Source: Phycisphaerales bacterium (lineage in GTDB: Bacteria > Planctomycetota > Phycisphaerae > Phycisphaerales > UBA1924). Taken from it: 40,331 nucleotides of DNA. The stretch is from assembly GCA_020853975.1 (NCBI GenBank), contig JADYXW010000077.1, forward strand, positions 1 through 40,331. The letters run 5' to 3'. The translations under genes and the position numbers were made by a program. Below are positions 1 through 8,398 of this stretch, piece by piece (positions within the stretch are counted from its first letter, which is position 1; each line of letters starts with the position of its first letter). The notes beneath the pieces are model-generated. The model was given only the letters and a program-made list of their open reading frames with translations. It ran no database searches and had not been told where the DNA came from.

Positions 1-2
1 CG

Positions 3-1007
3 AACGCGCAGAACAACCTCCTCTTCTGGCTTTTCGGGTTGTGCACCGCGGCGCTTGCGGTATCGGGCTTCATCAGCGGTGGGATGCTGATGCGCGTGCG
101 GGTGGAGCGGGAGCTGCCCCGCGTGGCGCAGGTGGGTGAACCGGTGTTCGTCCGGTATAGGGTGGCGAACGGATCGCGGATCATGCCGCTGATGGGCCTG
201 ACGATCGAGGAACTCGGGGGGGCGGGGCAGGGGCGCGTGACGCCGGTCCGGGCGTTTGTGGCGCACGTGCCGGCGGGGCAGTCGCGGGAGGTCGTGGCGC
301 AGGCCGCGGGGGACGCGCGTGGATCGTGCGAGCTGCGCCGGTTCCGGGTGTGGACGACGTTTCCGTTCGGGCTCATGAAGAAGTCGGTGACGTTCGAGCA
401 GGGGGCGAGCGTGCTGGTGAGGCCTCGGGTTGTCGGCGTGAACCTTCCCCACATGCTGGAGGGCAGGGAACGCGGGCGCAGCGCGAGGCCGCACGCGCGG
501 GAGGGCGAGGAGTTTCACTCGCTGCGTGAGTACACCGCGGGGGACAGCGCCAGACGCATCGCGTGGAGGCCATCGGCAAGGCGAGATCAGGAGGTTGTGT
601 CGGAGCGGTCGGTGCCGGCGGCGCAGTCCTTCCGCCTGAGGCTGGTGGCGGAGCGGGAGGGTGCCGTGGCGGAAGCGGTGGCGAGCGCCGCCGCGGGCCT
701 GGCGCTGGCCGCGTTGAGGCGTGGGATCGGGGTGGGTCTGGAGGGCGCGCCGCCGCGGGCCACCCACGGCCAGATATTGGATGCACTCTCGCTGTGGAAG
801 CCGGGGCCGCACGCGGAGGGTGGTGAGGGGGCGGAGGAGGCGATTTCAATCGGCGATGGACCCGCGCGCTCGCCACGTTGGGTCAGCCTGCAGGAGCTTG
901 GTGTCGTGCCGGCGCCCGCACCGGGGCTGGAAGTCCCGGCGGGCCTCGCGGCACGCGCGTGGAGGTGGGTGCTCGCTTTGCGGGGCGCGCGGAAAGGGGC
1001 CGGATGA
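3..1007 (+). CDS. DUF58 domain protein, 5' end cut by window edge
   Basis: The frame is already open at base 3 and reads through hydrophobic residues before the first possible TTG/ATG codons, so the true start lies upstream of the window. The visible part has the end of an N-terminal hydrophobic hairpin, then a beta-rich region. Around codons 165-190 is the DUF58 signature: GEEFHSLREYTAGDSARRIA, followed shortly by a SAR motif. DUF58 proteins usually sit beside a MoxR AAA+ ATPase and a transglutaminase membrane protein. The second partner follows here: its ATG overlaps this stop codon (ATGA), so the two are translationally coupled. The family has a von Willebrand A-like fold and is thought to act at the inner membrane with MoxR in protein or metal-centre maturation. 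Its exact role here is unknown. MoxR would be expected just upstream of the window. Confidence 0.85.
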   Translation, partial: NAQNNLLFWLFGLCTAALAVSGFISGGMLMRVRVERELPRVAQVGEPVFVRYRVANGSRIMPLMGLTIEELGGAGQGRVTPVRAFVAHVPAGQSREVVAQAAGDARGSCELRRFRVWTTFPFGLMKKSVTFEQGASVLVRPRVVGVNLPHMLEGRERGRSARPHAREGEEFHSLREYTAGDSARRIAWRPSARRDQEVVSERSVPAAQSFRLRLVAEREGAVAEAVASAAAGLALAALRRGIGVGLEGAPPRATHGQILDALSLWKPGPHAEGGEGAEEAISIGDGPARSPRWVSLQELGVVPAPAPGLEVPAGLAARAWRWVLALRGARKGAG

Positions 1008-3172
1008 ACCCTCCCGCGGCAATCCCGAATGTGGTGGTGCCCTTTCGGTGGTTGCTGCTCGCCACGGTTCTGATGGCGGTGGGTGCGTACGCGATCGCGG
1101 AGCGGGACCTGCTGATCGGCGGGGTGCTGGCGGGTGCGTGCGCGGTCGGCTGGGTGTATACGGAGGGGAGCGCGGCAGGGGCGGGCAGGGGGCTGCCCCG
1201 CTGGGCGAGCACGCTGATCCTGCTGGGCGTGCTGCTGGGTGCGGGCGGGCGGCTGCTGCAGGGGGCGCCGGCGGTGTCGGCCTTTGCGCAGTTTCTTGCG
1301 GCGGTGATCGCGGTGAAGCTGTGGGAGCGTCGGCAGGTGCGCGACTATGGGCAGATACTGACGCTCTCCGCGTTTCTGCTGATCGGGGCGACGCTGACGG
1401 ATGTCTCGTTGTGGGTTGGCGTGCTGCTGGTAGTCTCGGCCCCGGCACTGGCGGCGGGGGCGATGATGTATCAGTTGCTCGCGGGCGCGGCCCGGGTGGG
1501 AAGGCCCGAGGCGAGGGCACCGGTACGCGCGTTCGCGGGGCTGTCGGCGCTGGTGCTGGTGGCGGTGGTGCCTCTGGCAGTACTCATCTTCGTGGCGGTG
1601 CCCCGCGGCGTTTGGTTCCGCGACGCATCGCTCGGCATGAAGCGGGGGGCGCGGGTCACGGGCTTCGCGAACGAGATCGACCTCAGCCGCGCGGGGCCGA
1701 TCCGCACGACCGGGCGCTGGGTGATGAACGTTCGGCTGCGGCAGGGGCGCGTGGGGCGGGCGCTCGGCGGCGTTGGTGAGCACTATCACCTGCGCGGCGC
1801 CGTGCTGACGCGGTACCAGGATTCCAGGTGGAGCGAAGGCGACCCGAGTGCGTCGGCGACGGCGGTCGCGATGGAGACGGGGCAGTTCGTGCGTATCTCG
1901 CCCGATGAACCGGGCGGGCGCGAGGTGCTGCAGGAGATCACGGCGCAGGGAGGACCGCGCGTGACGGTGCCGCTGTTCATGCTCCTGAGGCCGGTGTCGG
2001 TGGAGTTCGGGCCGCTGGAGCGCACCGTGCACGTCAACGTGGATCACTCGACGTGGACAGCGGATCGCCTTGGGGGTGAGGGAATACTGACGTACCGCGT
2101 CGTGTCGGTGCCGATGGAGACGCCGGTGGAGGAGCCGGGAGTGGCGGAGGCCCGGCGCCCGGTGGGGCGGGCGGTGCGTTCCGCCGGCGAGATCGCCTGG
2201 GCGCAGCTCCGAGCCGCGGGGATGGAGCCCGACCCGGCGAAGAGACCACGCGACCAGGACGCGCTCGCGGTGCGGAAGCTGGAGGCGTTCCTGCGGCTGA
2301 ACTACACCTACACGCTCGCGGGGCCGGCGTGCCCCTTGGGCACCGAACCGATCGATTTCTTCCTGGAAGAATCGAGGGCGGGGCATTGCGAGCATTTCGC
2401 GTCGGCGCTCGCGATGATGTGCCGCGGCATCGGTGTAGAGGCTCGGGTGGTCACGGGCTATCTGCTCTCCGAGTTCGACGCGGACGGGGAGCAGTACGTC
2501 GTGCGCGACAGCCACGCCCACGCGTGGGTTGAGGCCTGCATCGCGCCGGGTGTATGGCGGACCTTTGACGCTACACCTCCGGCGGAGATCAGCCGTCTGG
2601 CGGCGAAGCAGACATCGCTCTTGGGGCGACTCTCGCGGATGCTGGATCGCGTGGAGGAATCCTGGAATACGTCGGTGGTTGGGTTTGATCGCTCGCAGCA
2701 GATACGGCTGTTGGGAGGCGAGCCGGGGCGGGGCGGCCCGGCGGAGAAGGCCGCCGCGTGGCTCCGTGGAGATGACCAGGAGGGGAGCCCTCGCCCACGG
2801 AGAGTGCTGGCCTGGGTTGGGGCTGGAGTCGTGGCGGGGATCGTCCTGGTGGTCGCGTGGCAGCTCCTCCGAGTCCGGAGCCGCGGGAGGACCCGGTCCA
2901 GCGCGGGGTGGGCGTTGCCGGGGGACTTCAGGCGGGACTATGACCGACTGCTTCGCACGCTCGCGCGCAGAGGCGTGGCGAAGCCGGAGTGGATGCCCCT
3001 CTCCACGTTCAGCCGGGAGCTCGCCATGCGAGAGCCCGCGGCTGGGGCGGTGCTGTTGGAGGTCGCGCCGCTGCTGGACGCCGCCGCGTTCGGGGCGGCG
3101 GGGGGCCCGAGTGGCGAGGTTCGGCAGCGGATGAGGAGCGCGGAGCGGGCCTTGCGCCGGTTGCGCCGTTGA
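1004..3172 (+). CDS. TgpA-like membrane transglutaminase (DUF3488 / transglutaminase-like / DUF4129)
   Basis: 722 aa from the ATG that overlaps the DUF58 stop; an upstream in-frame start is less likely. The N-terminal quarter is several hydrophobic segments (DUF3488-like, roughly residues 14-215), then a periplasmic region with a transglutaminase core. The Cys-His-Asp triad is visible: C462 in GHCEHFA, H506 in HAHAWVE, D522 in FDATPP. A transmembrane helix follows near residues 600-625, then a cytoplasmic C-terminal domain of DUF4129 type. TgpA of Pseudomonas aeruginosa is an essential protein of this architecture with an intact triad; its substrate is unsettled. Pairing with DUF58 is typical and suggests a role in envelope protein processing. 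Function is assigned by family only. Confidence 0.88.
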   Translation: MNPPAAIPNVVVPFRWLLLATVLMAVGAYAIAERDLLIGGVLAGACAVGWVYTEGSAAGAGRGLPRWASTLILLGVLLGAGGRLLQGAPAVSAFAQFLAAVIAVKLWERRQVRDYGQILTLSAFLLIGATLTDVSLWVGVLLVVSAPALAAGAMMYQLLAGAARVGRPEARAPVRAFAGLSALVLVAVVPLAVLIFVAVPRGVWFRDASLGMKRGARVTGFANEIDLSRAGPIRTTGRWVMNVRLRQGRVGRALGGVGEHYHLRGAVLTRYQDSRWSEGDPSASATAVAMETGQFVRISPDEPGGREVLQEITAQGGPRVTVPLFMLLRPVSVEFGPLERTVHVNVDHSTWTADRLGGEGILTYRVVSVPMETPVEEPGVAEARRPVGRAVRSAGEIAWAQLRAAGMEPDPAKRPRDQDALAVRKLEAFLRLNYTYTLAGPACPLGTEPIDFFLEESRAGHCEHFASALAMMCRGIGVEARVVTGYLLSEFDADGEQYVVRDSHAHAWVEACIAPGVWRTFDATPPAEISRLAAKQTSLLGRLSRMLDRVEESWNTSVVGFDRSQQIRLLGGEPGRGGPAEKAAAWLRGDDQEGSPRPRRVLAWVGAGVVAGIVLVVAWQLLRVRSRGRTRSSAGWALPGDFRRDYDRLLRTLARRGVAKPEWMPLSTFSRELAMREPAAGAVLLEVAPLLDAAAFGAAGGPSGEVRQRMRSAERALRRLRR

Positions 3173-3295
3173 CGCGACCTTTTATCGGCCCGAGGGGACT
3201 GGGCTCCCGGGCGAGGGCTCAAGCGGTCCGGGGCACGGCCCGATGCTCTCGGCGGCGATGCCGGCCTGCGCCGGCGTGACCCCGGGAGACCAGAC

Positions 3296-4138
3296 GTGCC
3301 TGCCAATCGATCAAGGACGGAGCGGTGGCGAGAACTCCTCGAACAGATCGCTGCGCGAGGCGGGGGCATCGAGGTCAGCATCGCGAGGCCGGAGGGATCG
3401 CACGACGCACCGGACCTCATGTGGCGCGTCAGGCTCTTTCACGTGGGCGACGATGGGCTGCTCGTCGAGATGCCCGCGGCGGCGGGCCGCTCGTTCGGCC
3501 TTGAGCAGGGCACGCCCCTGGTCGCGGTCATGACCGTGGGCCAGAACCGATGGGTGTTTCACGCACGTGTCGTCGGGACCGGGCCCATCGCGGTTGGCAG
3601 GAGCGCGACGCTGCGGCTGAGCGCGCCCGAGAGAGTGGAGCGATGCGTACGGCGCGAGTTCCTGCGGGTGAGTACGACGGAGCTGAGGCTGCCCGGCGTG
3701 GAGTGCGCCCCGCTGCTCACGCCATCGAGCGTGGTCTCCGCCGAGGCCGCCAATCGAGAGGCCATCCTGAGCATGGAGCGATCGCCCCTGAGGCTGGCGG
3801 GAGAGGGCCAGGAGCAGTTGCTGCCGGAGGTGGGCCCGTCGTTCCGGGCGAGGCTGCTGAACCTGGGCGGGGGGGGCGTTGGGCTGCTGGTGGGCAAGGA
3901 CGACGCGGCTGCCGCCGGCAAGTGCAGGCTGATGTGGATGAGGCTCGACCTTTCGCCTCATGTCCCCATCCCGCTTGGCATCACGGCGAAGCAGGCGCAC
4001 ACGCACATCGACAGCGAGCAGAACCTGTACCTCGGTCTTGCGTTCGAGTTTGCGTTCAACCCCTCGCACCGGGAGTTCATCGTCGAGCAGATCACGCGGT
4101 TCGTCGGGCTGGTGCAGGGCGCCCGGAAGGCGGCGTGA
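3296..4138 (+). CDS. PilZ domain protein, YcgR-like two-domain form
   Basis: 280 aa from a GTG with GGGAG about 8 nt upstream. Residues 1-115 look like the YcgR N-terminal beta domain. A PilZ domain follows with the c-di-GMP contacts: an RxxxR motif (R120 and R124 in RREFLRV) and an N-x-G-x-x-G loop at N189 (NLGGGGVG), where the usual serine is glycine. About 50 residues between the two motifs form a less conserved insertion. Such proteins bind cyclic di-GMP and adjust motility, surface attachment or secretion. No flagellar gene is nearby, so the target is unknown. The gene follows the transglutaminase gene after a 123-nt gap and converges on the next gene with 15 nt between stops. Confidence 0.75.
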   Translation: MPANRSRTERWRELLEQIAARGGGIEVSIARPEGSHDAPDLMWRVRLFHVGDDGLLVEMPAAAGRSFGLEQGTPLVAVMTVGQNRWVFHARVVGTGPIAVGRSATLRLSAPERVERCVRREFLRVSTTELRLPGVECAPLLTPSSVVSAEAANREAILSMERSPLRLAGEGQEQLLPEVGPSFRARLLNLGGGGVGLLVGKDDAAAAGKCRLMWMRLDLSPHVPIPLGITAKQAHTHIDSEQNLYLGLAFEFAFNPSHREFIVEQITRFVGLVQGARKAA

Positions 4139-4153
4139 GAGGGGCGCTGCGCG

Positions 4154-4861
4154 TCATCGCTTGAGGCGGACGGTTGCGGAGCCGAGGTCCGCGATGAGCT
4201 TGATCTCGAACCCGCCGGGGCCGAGGTCGCAAGACCAGGCGCCTCCGGCGGTGCTGTGGAAGGCGCACGCCTGTCCCTGGCCATCAAACCTCGGGGCCAC
4301 GGGGCTCTGGATGACCAGCAAGCCCCGCGAGCCGACGGGTGCCTCGAGGAGCACATTACCCGCGGAGGAGCGGATCAGCACGGGCGAATCGATGGGCTGC
4401 GCGTACGAGACCCGGACCATTCCGCCCTTCACGAGGTCGTCGCCGGTCTGCGCGTCGACGGCGCCTCGGGCTCCGGAGACGACGATTGGTCCGCCAGCAG
4501 TCCGGACCCGGGCGCCGGCGATGGCTGGGACCGTGACGCGGAGGCTTGCCTGGGCGGGCGCGATGCCGGCTTTGGGTTGCACGAGCACCCTGAGAATGGG
4601 ACCGACCTCGCCTTCGTCGATCTGAGCCGCGGCCCAGGTGGCGGCTCCGTCCGGTCCCTCAATGGAGAGGCGGGGGGCGGCCGCGGACGGGTCCACGTCG
4701 ATGATCACTCCGCCGTGCAGGTTTTCGACGTCCAGGGCGATGGGTTCCCCCTTGGACTCACCCCGTACTTGCACCGGAACGCCCCTCTGGGGGATCGCAC
4801 AGCCCGAAAACAATGCGAACGAGCAGAGGAGGGTCAGGCAGGCGGCGCGGGGGTGGTTCAT
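4154..4861 (-). CDS. Putative lipoprotein with DUF4097-like beta-repeat region
   Basis: 235 aa. The start was set at 4861 because it directly begins a lipoprotein signal peptide: MNHPRAA, a hydrophobic stretch, then the lipobox LFSGC with the acylated Cys near residue 20. The open frame extends to 5011, but that extension has no signal-peptide character. The mature protein is rich in Val/Gly/Ala and short beta-strand-like units (for example RTAGGPIVVSGARGAVDAQ), resembling DUF4097 putative-adhesin repeats; family membership is a resemblance only. It is probably anchored in the envelope. It converges on the PilZ gene and has no operon partner. Confidence 0.65.
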   Translation of the reverse strand: MNHPRAACLTLLCSFALFSGCAIPQRGVPVQVRGESKGEPIALDVENLHGGVIIDVDPSAAAPRLSIEGPDGAATWAAAQIDEGEVGPILRVLVQPKAGIAPAQASLRVTVPAIAGARVRTAGGPIVVSGARGAVDAQTGDDLVKGGMVRVSYAQPIDSPVLIRSSAGNVLLEAPVGSRGLLVIQSPVAPRFDGQGQACAFHSTAGGAWSCDLGPGGFEIKLIADLGSATVRLKR

Positions 4862-5322
4862 TGGGTTCTCGTGGCGGTTGGCTGAGGCCGGAAGCAGAAT
4901 GGGTGAAGAAAGGGTAAGATACGCGCGGTGGTCGGATCGGGTTTGGCCCGATCCCAAGCCGCCGACAATCAGAGATCGCCACACGAATCGGCCAACGCCC
5001 CGCGAGTTCATCGCGTGAATTCTTTTTTGATCGTCGGGGTCGAGGCTGACGGAATGGACATTGCTTCGCCTCGTGGCTCGGGTTGAGCCACAGGTTCGGG
5101 CCGGAGGCGGCTCGAATGCACCGCACGCGTCAGGGGAGGTTCATGGACCGCGCCACGTACGGACACGATCGACGCCTCATGCGGGCCGACGACGCGGGGG
5201 ATTCCCGCTTCGGAGGTGCGCGAGAGGTGTGCGAGTGCGCGGTGTGAGCCCCCTGCGCTGAGGGCGAGGAAATGTCCGGGCGGACTCAGACGTCGGCGGC
5301 GCCATCCGGGAGGTTGCGCGCC
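4862..5322. other. 461-bp intergenic region between divergent lipoprotein and rny genes
   Basis: No convincing gene was found here. It is less GC-rich than its surroundings in the first half. It holds an inverted repeat (4934-4954) and a short CGCGA/TCGCG hairpin (5001-5015) followed by a T6 run at 5023-5028, which could be a weak plus-strand terminator. On the minus strand, TATCTT at 4918-4923 is a possible -10 box for the lipoprotein gene. The last 250 bp probably contain the promoter and leader of rny. Short frames there look like GC-rich random frames. Confidence 0.5.
4934..4954. repeat. Perfect 8-bp inverted repeat, possible operator or hairpin
   Basis: GGATCGGG (4934-4941), a five-base spacer, then CCCGATCC (4947-4954). 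There is no T-run after it on either strand, so a regulator site or an RNA hairpin is more likely than a terminator. It lies about 73 bp upstream of the lipoprotein start. Confidence 0.45.
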
Positions 5323-6918
5323 ATGACGGCACATCTGTTCCTGCTCGGGCTGGAGAACTCAACGGGTCTGACCGCGGGTATCGCCGCCGGTGCGCTGGCG
5401 GTCGGCGCGGCGGTGGGGTACGTCCTGAGGGGGGTCCTCGCGGGCCGGGTGATCAGCCAGGCGCGGGAGGAGGCGAAGGCCATCCGTGACAGAGCGGAGG
5501 TTGACGCAAAGTCCGCGGTCGACCGGGTGAGGCTCGAGGCCGAGAAGGACGCGCTGGCCCTGAAGACGAAGGCCGACCAGGAAATCGGGAAGGCCTGGGA
5601 CGAGCACCGAGAGGCCGAGAAGCGGCTCGGGAAGCGGGAGGACCTGTTCGACCGCAAGGAAGAGGCGCTGACGCAGAAGGATCAGGCCCTCGCGAGGCAG
5701 TTGGCCCAGGCTGCCGAGCGTGAGAACCGGCTGCGACAGAAGGACGAAGAAGCGGACCGGCTGATCGAGGAGCAGAAGCAGGCGCTGCAGCGGGTCTCGG
5801 GGATGACCAGGGACGAGGCCAAGGAAGTGCTGCTCTCTCGCGTGGGCGAAGAGGTGAGGCACGAGGCGGCGAAGCTGACCCGGGACATCACGGAGGAGGC
5901 GGAGCGCCAGGCCAAGGGGCGTGCGCAGGAAATCACGCTGATGGCCATCCAGCGGTACGCCAGCGAGCACACGAGCGAGAGCACGGTGCGGAGCGTGGCG
6001 ATCCCTAACGACGAGATGAAGGGCCGCATCATCGGGCGGGAGGGCCGGAACATCCGCGCCATCGAGAAGGCCACGGGCGTGGACATCATCGTGGACGACA
6101 CCCCGGGCGTCATCGTCGTATCGTGCTTCGACAAGATCAGGCAGGCGGTGGCGGTGGAGTCTCTCGAGCGGCTGATCGCCGATGGCCGCATGCACCCGGC
6201 GCGGATCGAGGAGGTCGTGGAGCGGGTGCGGGGCGAGATCAACGAGAAGGTGTTGAAGGCCGGCAAGGACGCGGTGCTGGAGGTGAACCTGCGAGGCCTG
6301 CACCCCAAAGTTGTGGAGGCGATGGGCAAGCTGCACTACCGCACGAGCTATGCCCAGAACGTGCTGCGTCACAGCGTCGAGGTCGCGTACCTGTGCCAGA
6401 TCATCGCGGACCAGCTCGGGCTCGACGGGACGGTCGCCCGCCGCTGCGGATTCCTGCACGACATCGGCAAGGCGATGGACCACGAGATGGAGGGCGGCCA
6501 CCCGAAGATCGGCATGGACTTTGCCCGGCAGTTCGGCGAGAAGGAGCCGGTGCTCAACGCGATCGGCGGGCACCACGCCGACATTCCCTCGACCTCGTTC
6601 TACACCCCCATCGTGATGGCGGCGGACGCGGTGAGCTCGGCCCGCCCCGGCGCGAGGCGCGAGAGCATGGAGAAGTACGTGCAGCGTCTCAACGACCTGC
6701 AGGACATCGCCATGGGCTTCAGGGGAGTGACGGAGGCCTACGCGATCCAGGCCGGGCGGGAGGTTCGGGTGATGGTTGACGCGGGCAAGGTCGACGACAA
6801 CGAGGCGTACCTCATCGCGCATCAGATCGCCAAGCGTGTGAGCGACGAGATGACGTTCCCGGGCGAGATCAAGGTCACGGTGCTGAGGGAAACCCGGGCG
6901 ATCGAGCTGGCGAGATAG
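5323..6918 (+). CDS. rny: Ribonuclease Y
   Basis: 531 aa from the ATG at 5323, preceded by GGGAGG at 5308-5313 (9-nt spacing); an upstream in-frame start at 5272 lacks such a site. The layout is that of RNase Y: an N-terminal membrane anchor (about residues 8-35), a long charged coiled coil (to about residue 200), a KH RNA-binding domain with IIGREGRN (G238 in the loop), and an HD phosphohydrolase domain with the metal-binding HD pair at H379-D380 (FLHDIGK) and GGHHAD further on. The enzyme is a membrane-bound endoribonuclease that starts mRNA decay. Length agrees with the family (about 520 aa). It is followed by a 76-aa gene 36 nt downstream. Confidence 0.96.
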   Translation: MTAHLFLLGLENSTGLTAGIAAGALAVGAAVGYVLRGVLAGRVISQAREEAKAIRDRAEVDAKSAVDRVRLEAEKDALALKTKADQEIGKAWDEHREAEKRLGKREDLFDRKEEALTQKDQALARQLAQAAERENRLRQKDEEADRLIEEQKQALQRVSGMTRDEAKEVLLSRVGEEVRHEAAKLTRDITEEAERQAKGRAQEITLMAIQRYASEHTSESTVRSVAIPNDEMKGRIIGREGRNIRAIEKATGVDIIVDDTPGVIVVSCFDKIRQAVAVESLERLIADGRMHPARIEEVVERVRGEINEKVLKAGKDAVLEVNLRGLHPKVVEAMGKLHYRTSYAQNVLRHSVEVAYLCQIIADQLGLDGTVARRCGFLHDIGKAMDHEMEGGHPKIGMDFARQFGEKEPVLNAIGGHHADIPSTSFYTPIVMAADAVSSARPGARRESMEKYVQRLNDLQDIAMGFRGVTEAYAIQAGREVRVMVDAGKVDDNEAYLIAHQIAKRVSDEMTFPGEIKVTVLRETRAIELAR

Positions 6919-6939
6919 GCTTCGGATGCTGCGGGGCCG

Positions 6940-6945
6940 TATACT
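6940..6945 (+). promoter_or_regulatory. Candidate -10 box (TATACT) for a leaderless mRNA
   Basis: TATACT ends 9 nt before the ATG at 6955, so transcription would begin at or within a few bases of the start codon. There is no Shine-Dalgarno sequence in between and no good -35 box. The same arrangement occurs before serC and queD. Confidence 0.45.
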
Positions 6946-6954
6946 GGGCTCACC

Positions 6955-7185
6955 ATGCACCAGATCAAGCTGTTCTGCGGGATCGAGGGCGAGACGCTCC
7001 GGCTGGAGTCCGAGGTCAACACCTGGATCCGTGAGGCCAAGCCGAAGTCGATCGTGAACATTTTCGGGAACATGTCTCCCCAGGCGGTAATGCCCCAGGG
7101 AGAGAACAAGCGCGTCTCGCAGGAGACCGGCGCCCGCAGGTTTGCACCGTCGGACATCTTTCTGTGCATCGTGTTCGACGCGTGA
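6955..7185 (+). CDS. Small protein of unknown function (76 aa)
   Basis: This is a plausible real gene: it sits tightly between rny and the next gene, starts just after a TATACT box, and has a non-shadow composition with mixed charged and hydrophobic residues (MHQIKLFCGIEGET..., ending DIFLCIVFDA). The pattern suggests a small alpha/beta domain: a strand, then a helix containing VNTWIREA, then another strand with the IVNIFGNM segment. I have the impression of similar short proteins in other planctomycetes but cannot verify it. No signal peptide or membrane segment is present. Function is unknown. Confidence 0.65.
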   Translation: MHQIKLFCGIEGETLRLESEVNTWIREAKPKSIVNIFGNMSPQAVMPQGENKRVSQETGARRFAPSDIFLCIVFDA

Positions 7186-7194
7186 GGCGGCGGT

Positions 7195-8130
7195 TCAGCG
7201 CGGGCGGCGCTCCCACGACCAGCGGAGCGGATCGGACATCACGGATACTTCGGTGCGTTCCAGCAGCGTCCGCGCCAGGCGGTCCATGGCGAGCCGCTGT
7301 ACCCGCACGAGCAGCTTGGCCTCGAGTTCGCGGAGTTCGGCGTCGTCCGGCACGCGGGGCTCGCGGGTGCGGCTCTCCAGAAGCACCAGGGCAAAGCCGC
7401 CCTCGATCGACAGCACGTCCGAGCACTCGCCGGGGGCTAGCGATACCAACGCTGTGCGGACCAGCGGCGGGAGCGCGGCGTCGGCGGGGCTTGCGTCGAT
7501 CAGAAGGCCGCCTCGGGGGCCCGAGGGGTCGATGGAGTTGCGAAAGGCGTGCTCCGCGAAAACGGCGGGTGCGCCCGCGCCGGCGGTCCGGACCTCGCGC
7601 AAGGCTCGGGTGGCATCGTCCGCTGAGCGTGTCACGAGGAGGCGGGCGCGGTATCTGGGGCCGAACTCGAGCTGAGTTGCGAGCGTGATGTCTTCGGGCG
7701 TCGGCTTCGCCTTGGGTGATACCAGGGCCCGCAGGGCCGCGTTCCTCCAGAGCAGGCCTTCAAAGCGGATATCGCCCAGACCCCTGGCACGCCGCATCGA
7801 CGCGATCATCTCCTCGGCCTGGGCCTCGGACGCGCGCGACTCTGCGGCGATGGTCCGAACCAGCAGCCCGCGTTCGGCCTGCACCAGCCCGTCGCCAATT
7901 GACAGGCCTTCCCCGGCCAGCTCTGCCTCCAGCGCCTCGCGGAGCGTGAACTCTTCGAGCACCACGGCGCCCGCGGCCTCGGCGAGTGCCGGGAGCAGGT
8001 CGGTCTCAGAGACCGCTGAACCCGCCACAATCGCGGCGGGCGGGGCCGTGGAGCTCCCAGTCCCGATAAGCAACGGAACAAGTGTTAGGAGCATGAGCGG
8101 GTAACGGGGACGGAATGAGTTCGCGATCAT
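7195..8130 (-). CDS. Secreted SurA/PrsA-like peptidyl-prolyl isomerase (parvulin-type)
   Basis: 311 aa with a basic N-terminus and hydrophobic signal segment (LMLLTLVPLLIG) that predicts export. Residues about 30-150 are helical and resemble the SurA N-terminal chaperone domain. Residues about 165-265 resemble a PpiC/parvulin domain, with the tell-tale segments DPSGPRGGLL, LAPGECSDVL and GGFALVLLESR, followed by a helical tail. Such proteins help outer-membrane or secreted proteins fold in the periplasm. It converges on the 76-aa gene (9 nt between stops). Catalytic activity is uncertain because parvulin active-site residues are poorly conserved and I could not assign all of them. Confidence 0.7.
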   Translation of the reverse strand: MIANSFRPRYPLMLLTLVPLLIGTGSSTAPPAAIVAGSAVSETDLLPALAEAAGAVVLEEFTLREALEAELAGEGLSIGDGLVQAERGLLVRTIAAESRASEAQAEEMIASMRRARGLGDIRFEGLLWRNAALRALVSPKAKPTPEDITLATQLEFGPRYRARLLVTRSADDATRALREVRTAGAGAPAVFAEHAFRNSIDPSGPRGGLLIDASPADAALPPLVRTALVSLAPGECSDVLSIEGGFALVLLESRTREPRVPDDAELRELEAKLLVRVQRLAMDRLARTLLERTEVSVMSDPLRWSWERRPR

Positions 8131-8196
8131 GGTGATGGCTCGGGCGCTGGCCCCCGGAAAGGGGAAGGACGTGGCATCGCGGCGCGAAGACTGGGC

Positions 8197-8226
8197 TTGA
8201 CGGGAGGTACCGGCCGAAGTTATTGT
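8197..8226 (+). promoter_or_regulatory. Sigma-70-type promoter for the prepilin-like gene
   Basis: TTGACG (8197-8202), 18-nt spacer, TATTGT (8221-8226). This is the best match to the sigma-70 consensus that I found. It predicts a transcript starting near 8233 with a leader of about 165 nt. That leader contains a small GGGCG/CGCCC hairpin near 8243-8260. Confidence 0.55.
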
Positions 8227-8398
8227 AGTGTGTAGGGGTCGTGGGGCGTTCTGAGCGCCCTTCTGTTTGGTCGCGACTCAGTCCTGACGCCGATTTGTTG
8301 GACAGTGTTCGGATTTTGTGGTAACTTCTGGGTTCGCAAAGTCTCTCCGCCGCGGTCGCGGCACAGTCTTTCGCTGGGGTTCTGAACGGAGGTCGTAC

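Noticed and set aside
587..2521. Long minus-strand open frame opposite the DUF58 and transglutaminase genes
   Set aside because: Arg/His/Pro-rich composition with no motif; the plus-strand genes have clear domains and catalytic residues.
5029..5322. Small plus-strand and minus-strand frames in the gap before rny
   Set aside because: No ribosome binding site, Arg/Gly/Pro-rich random composition, and the region more likely holds the rny promoter and leader.
5359..6960. Long minus-strand open frame opposite rny
   Set aside because: Arginine/histidine/leucine-rich shadow of the RNase Y frame; no start signal or domain.
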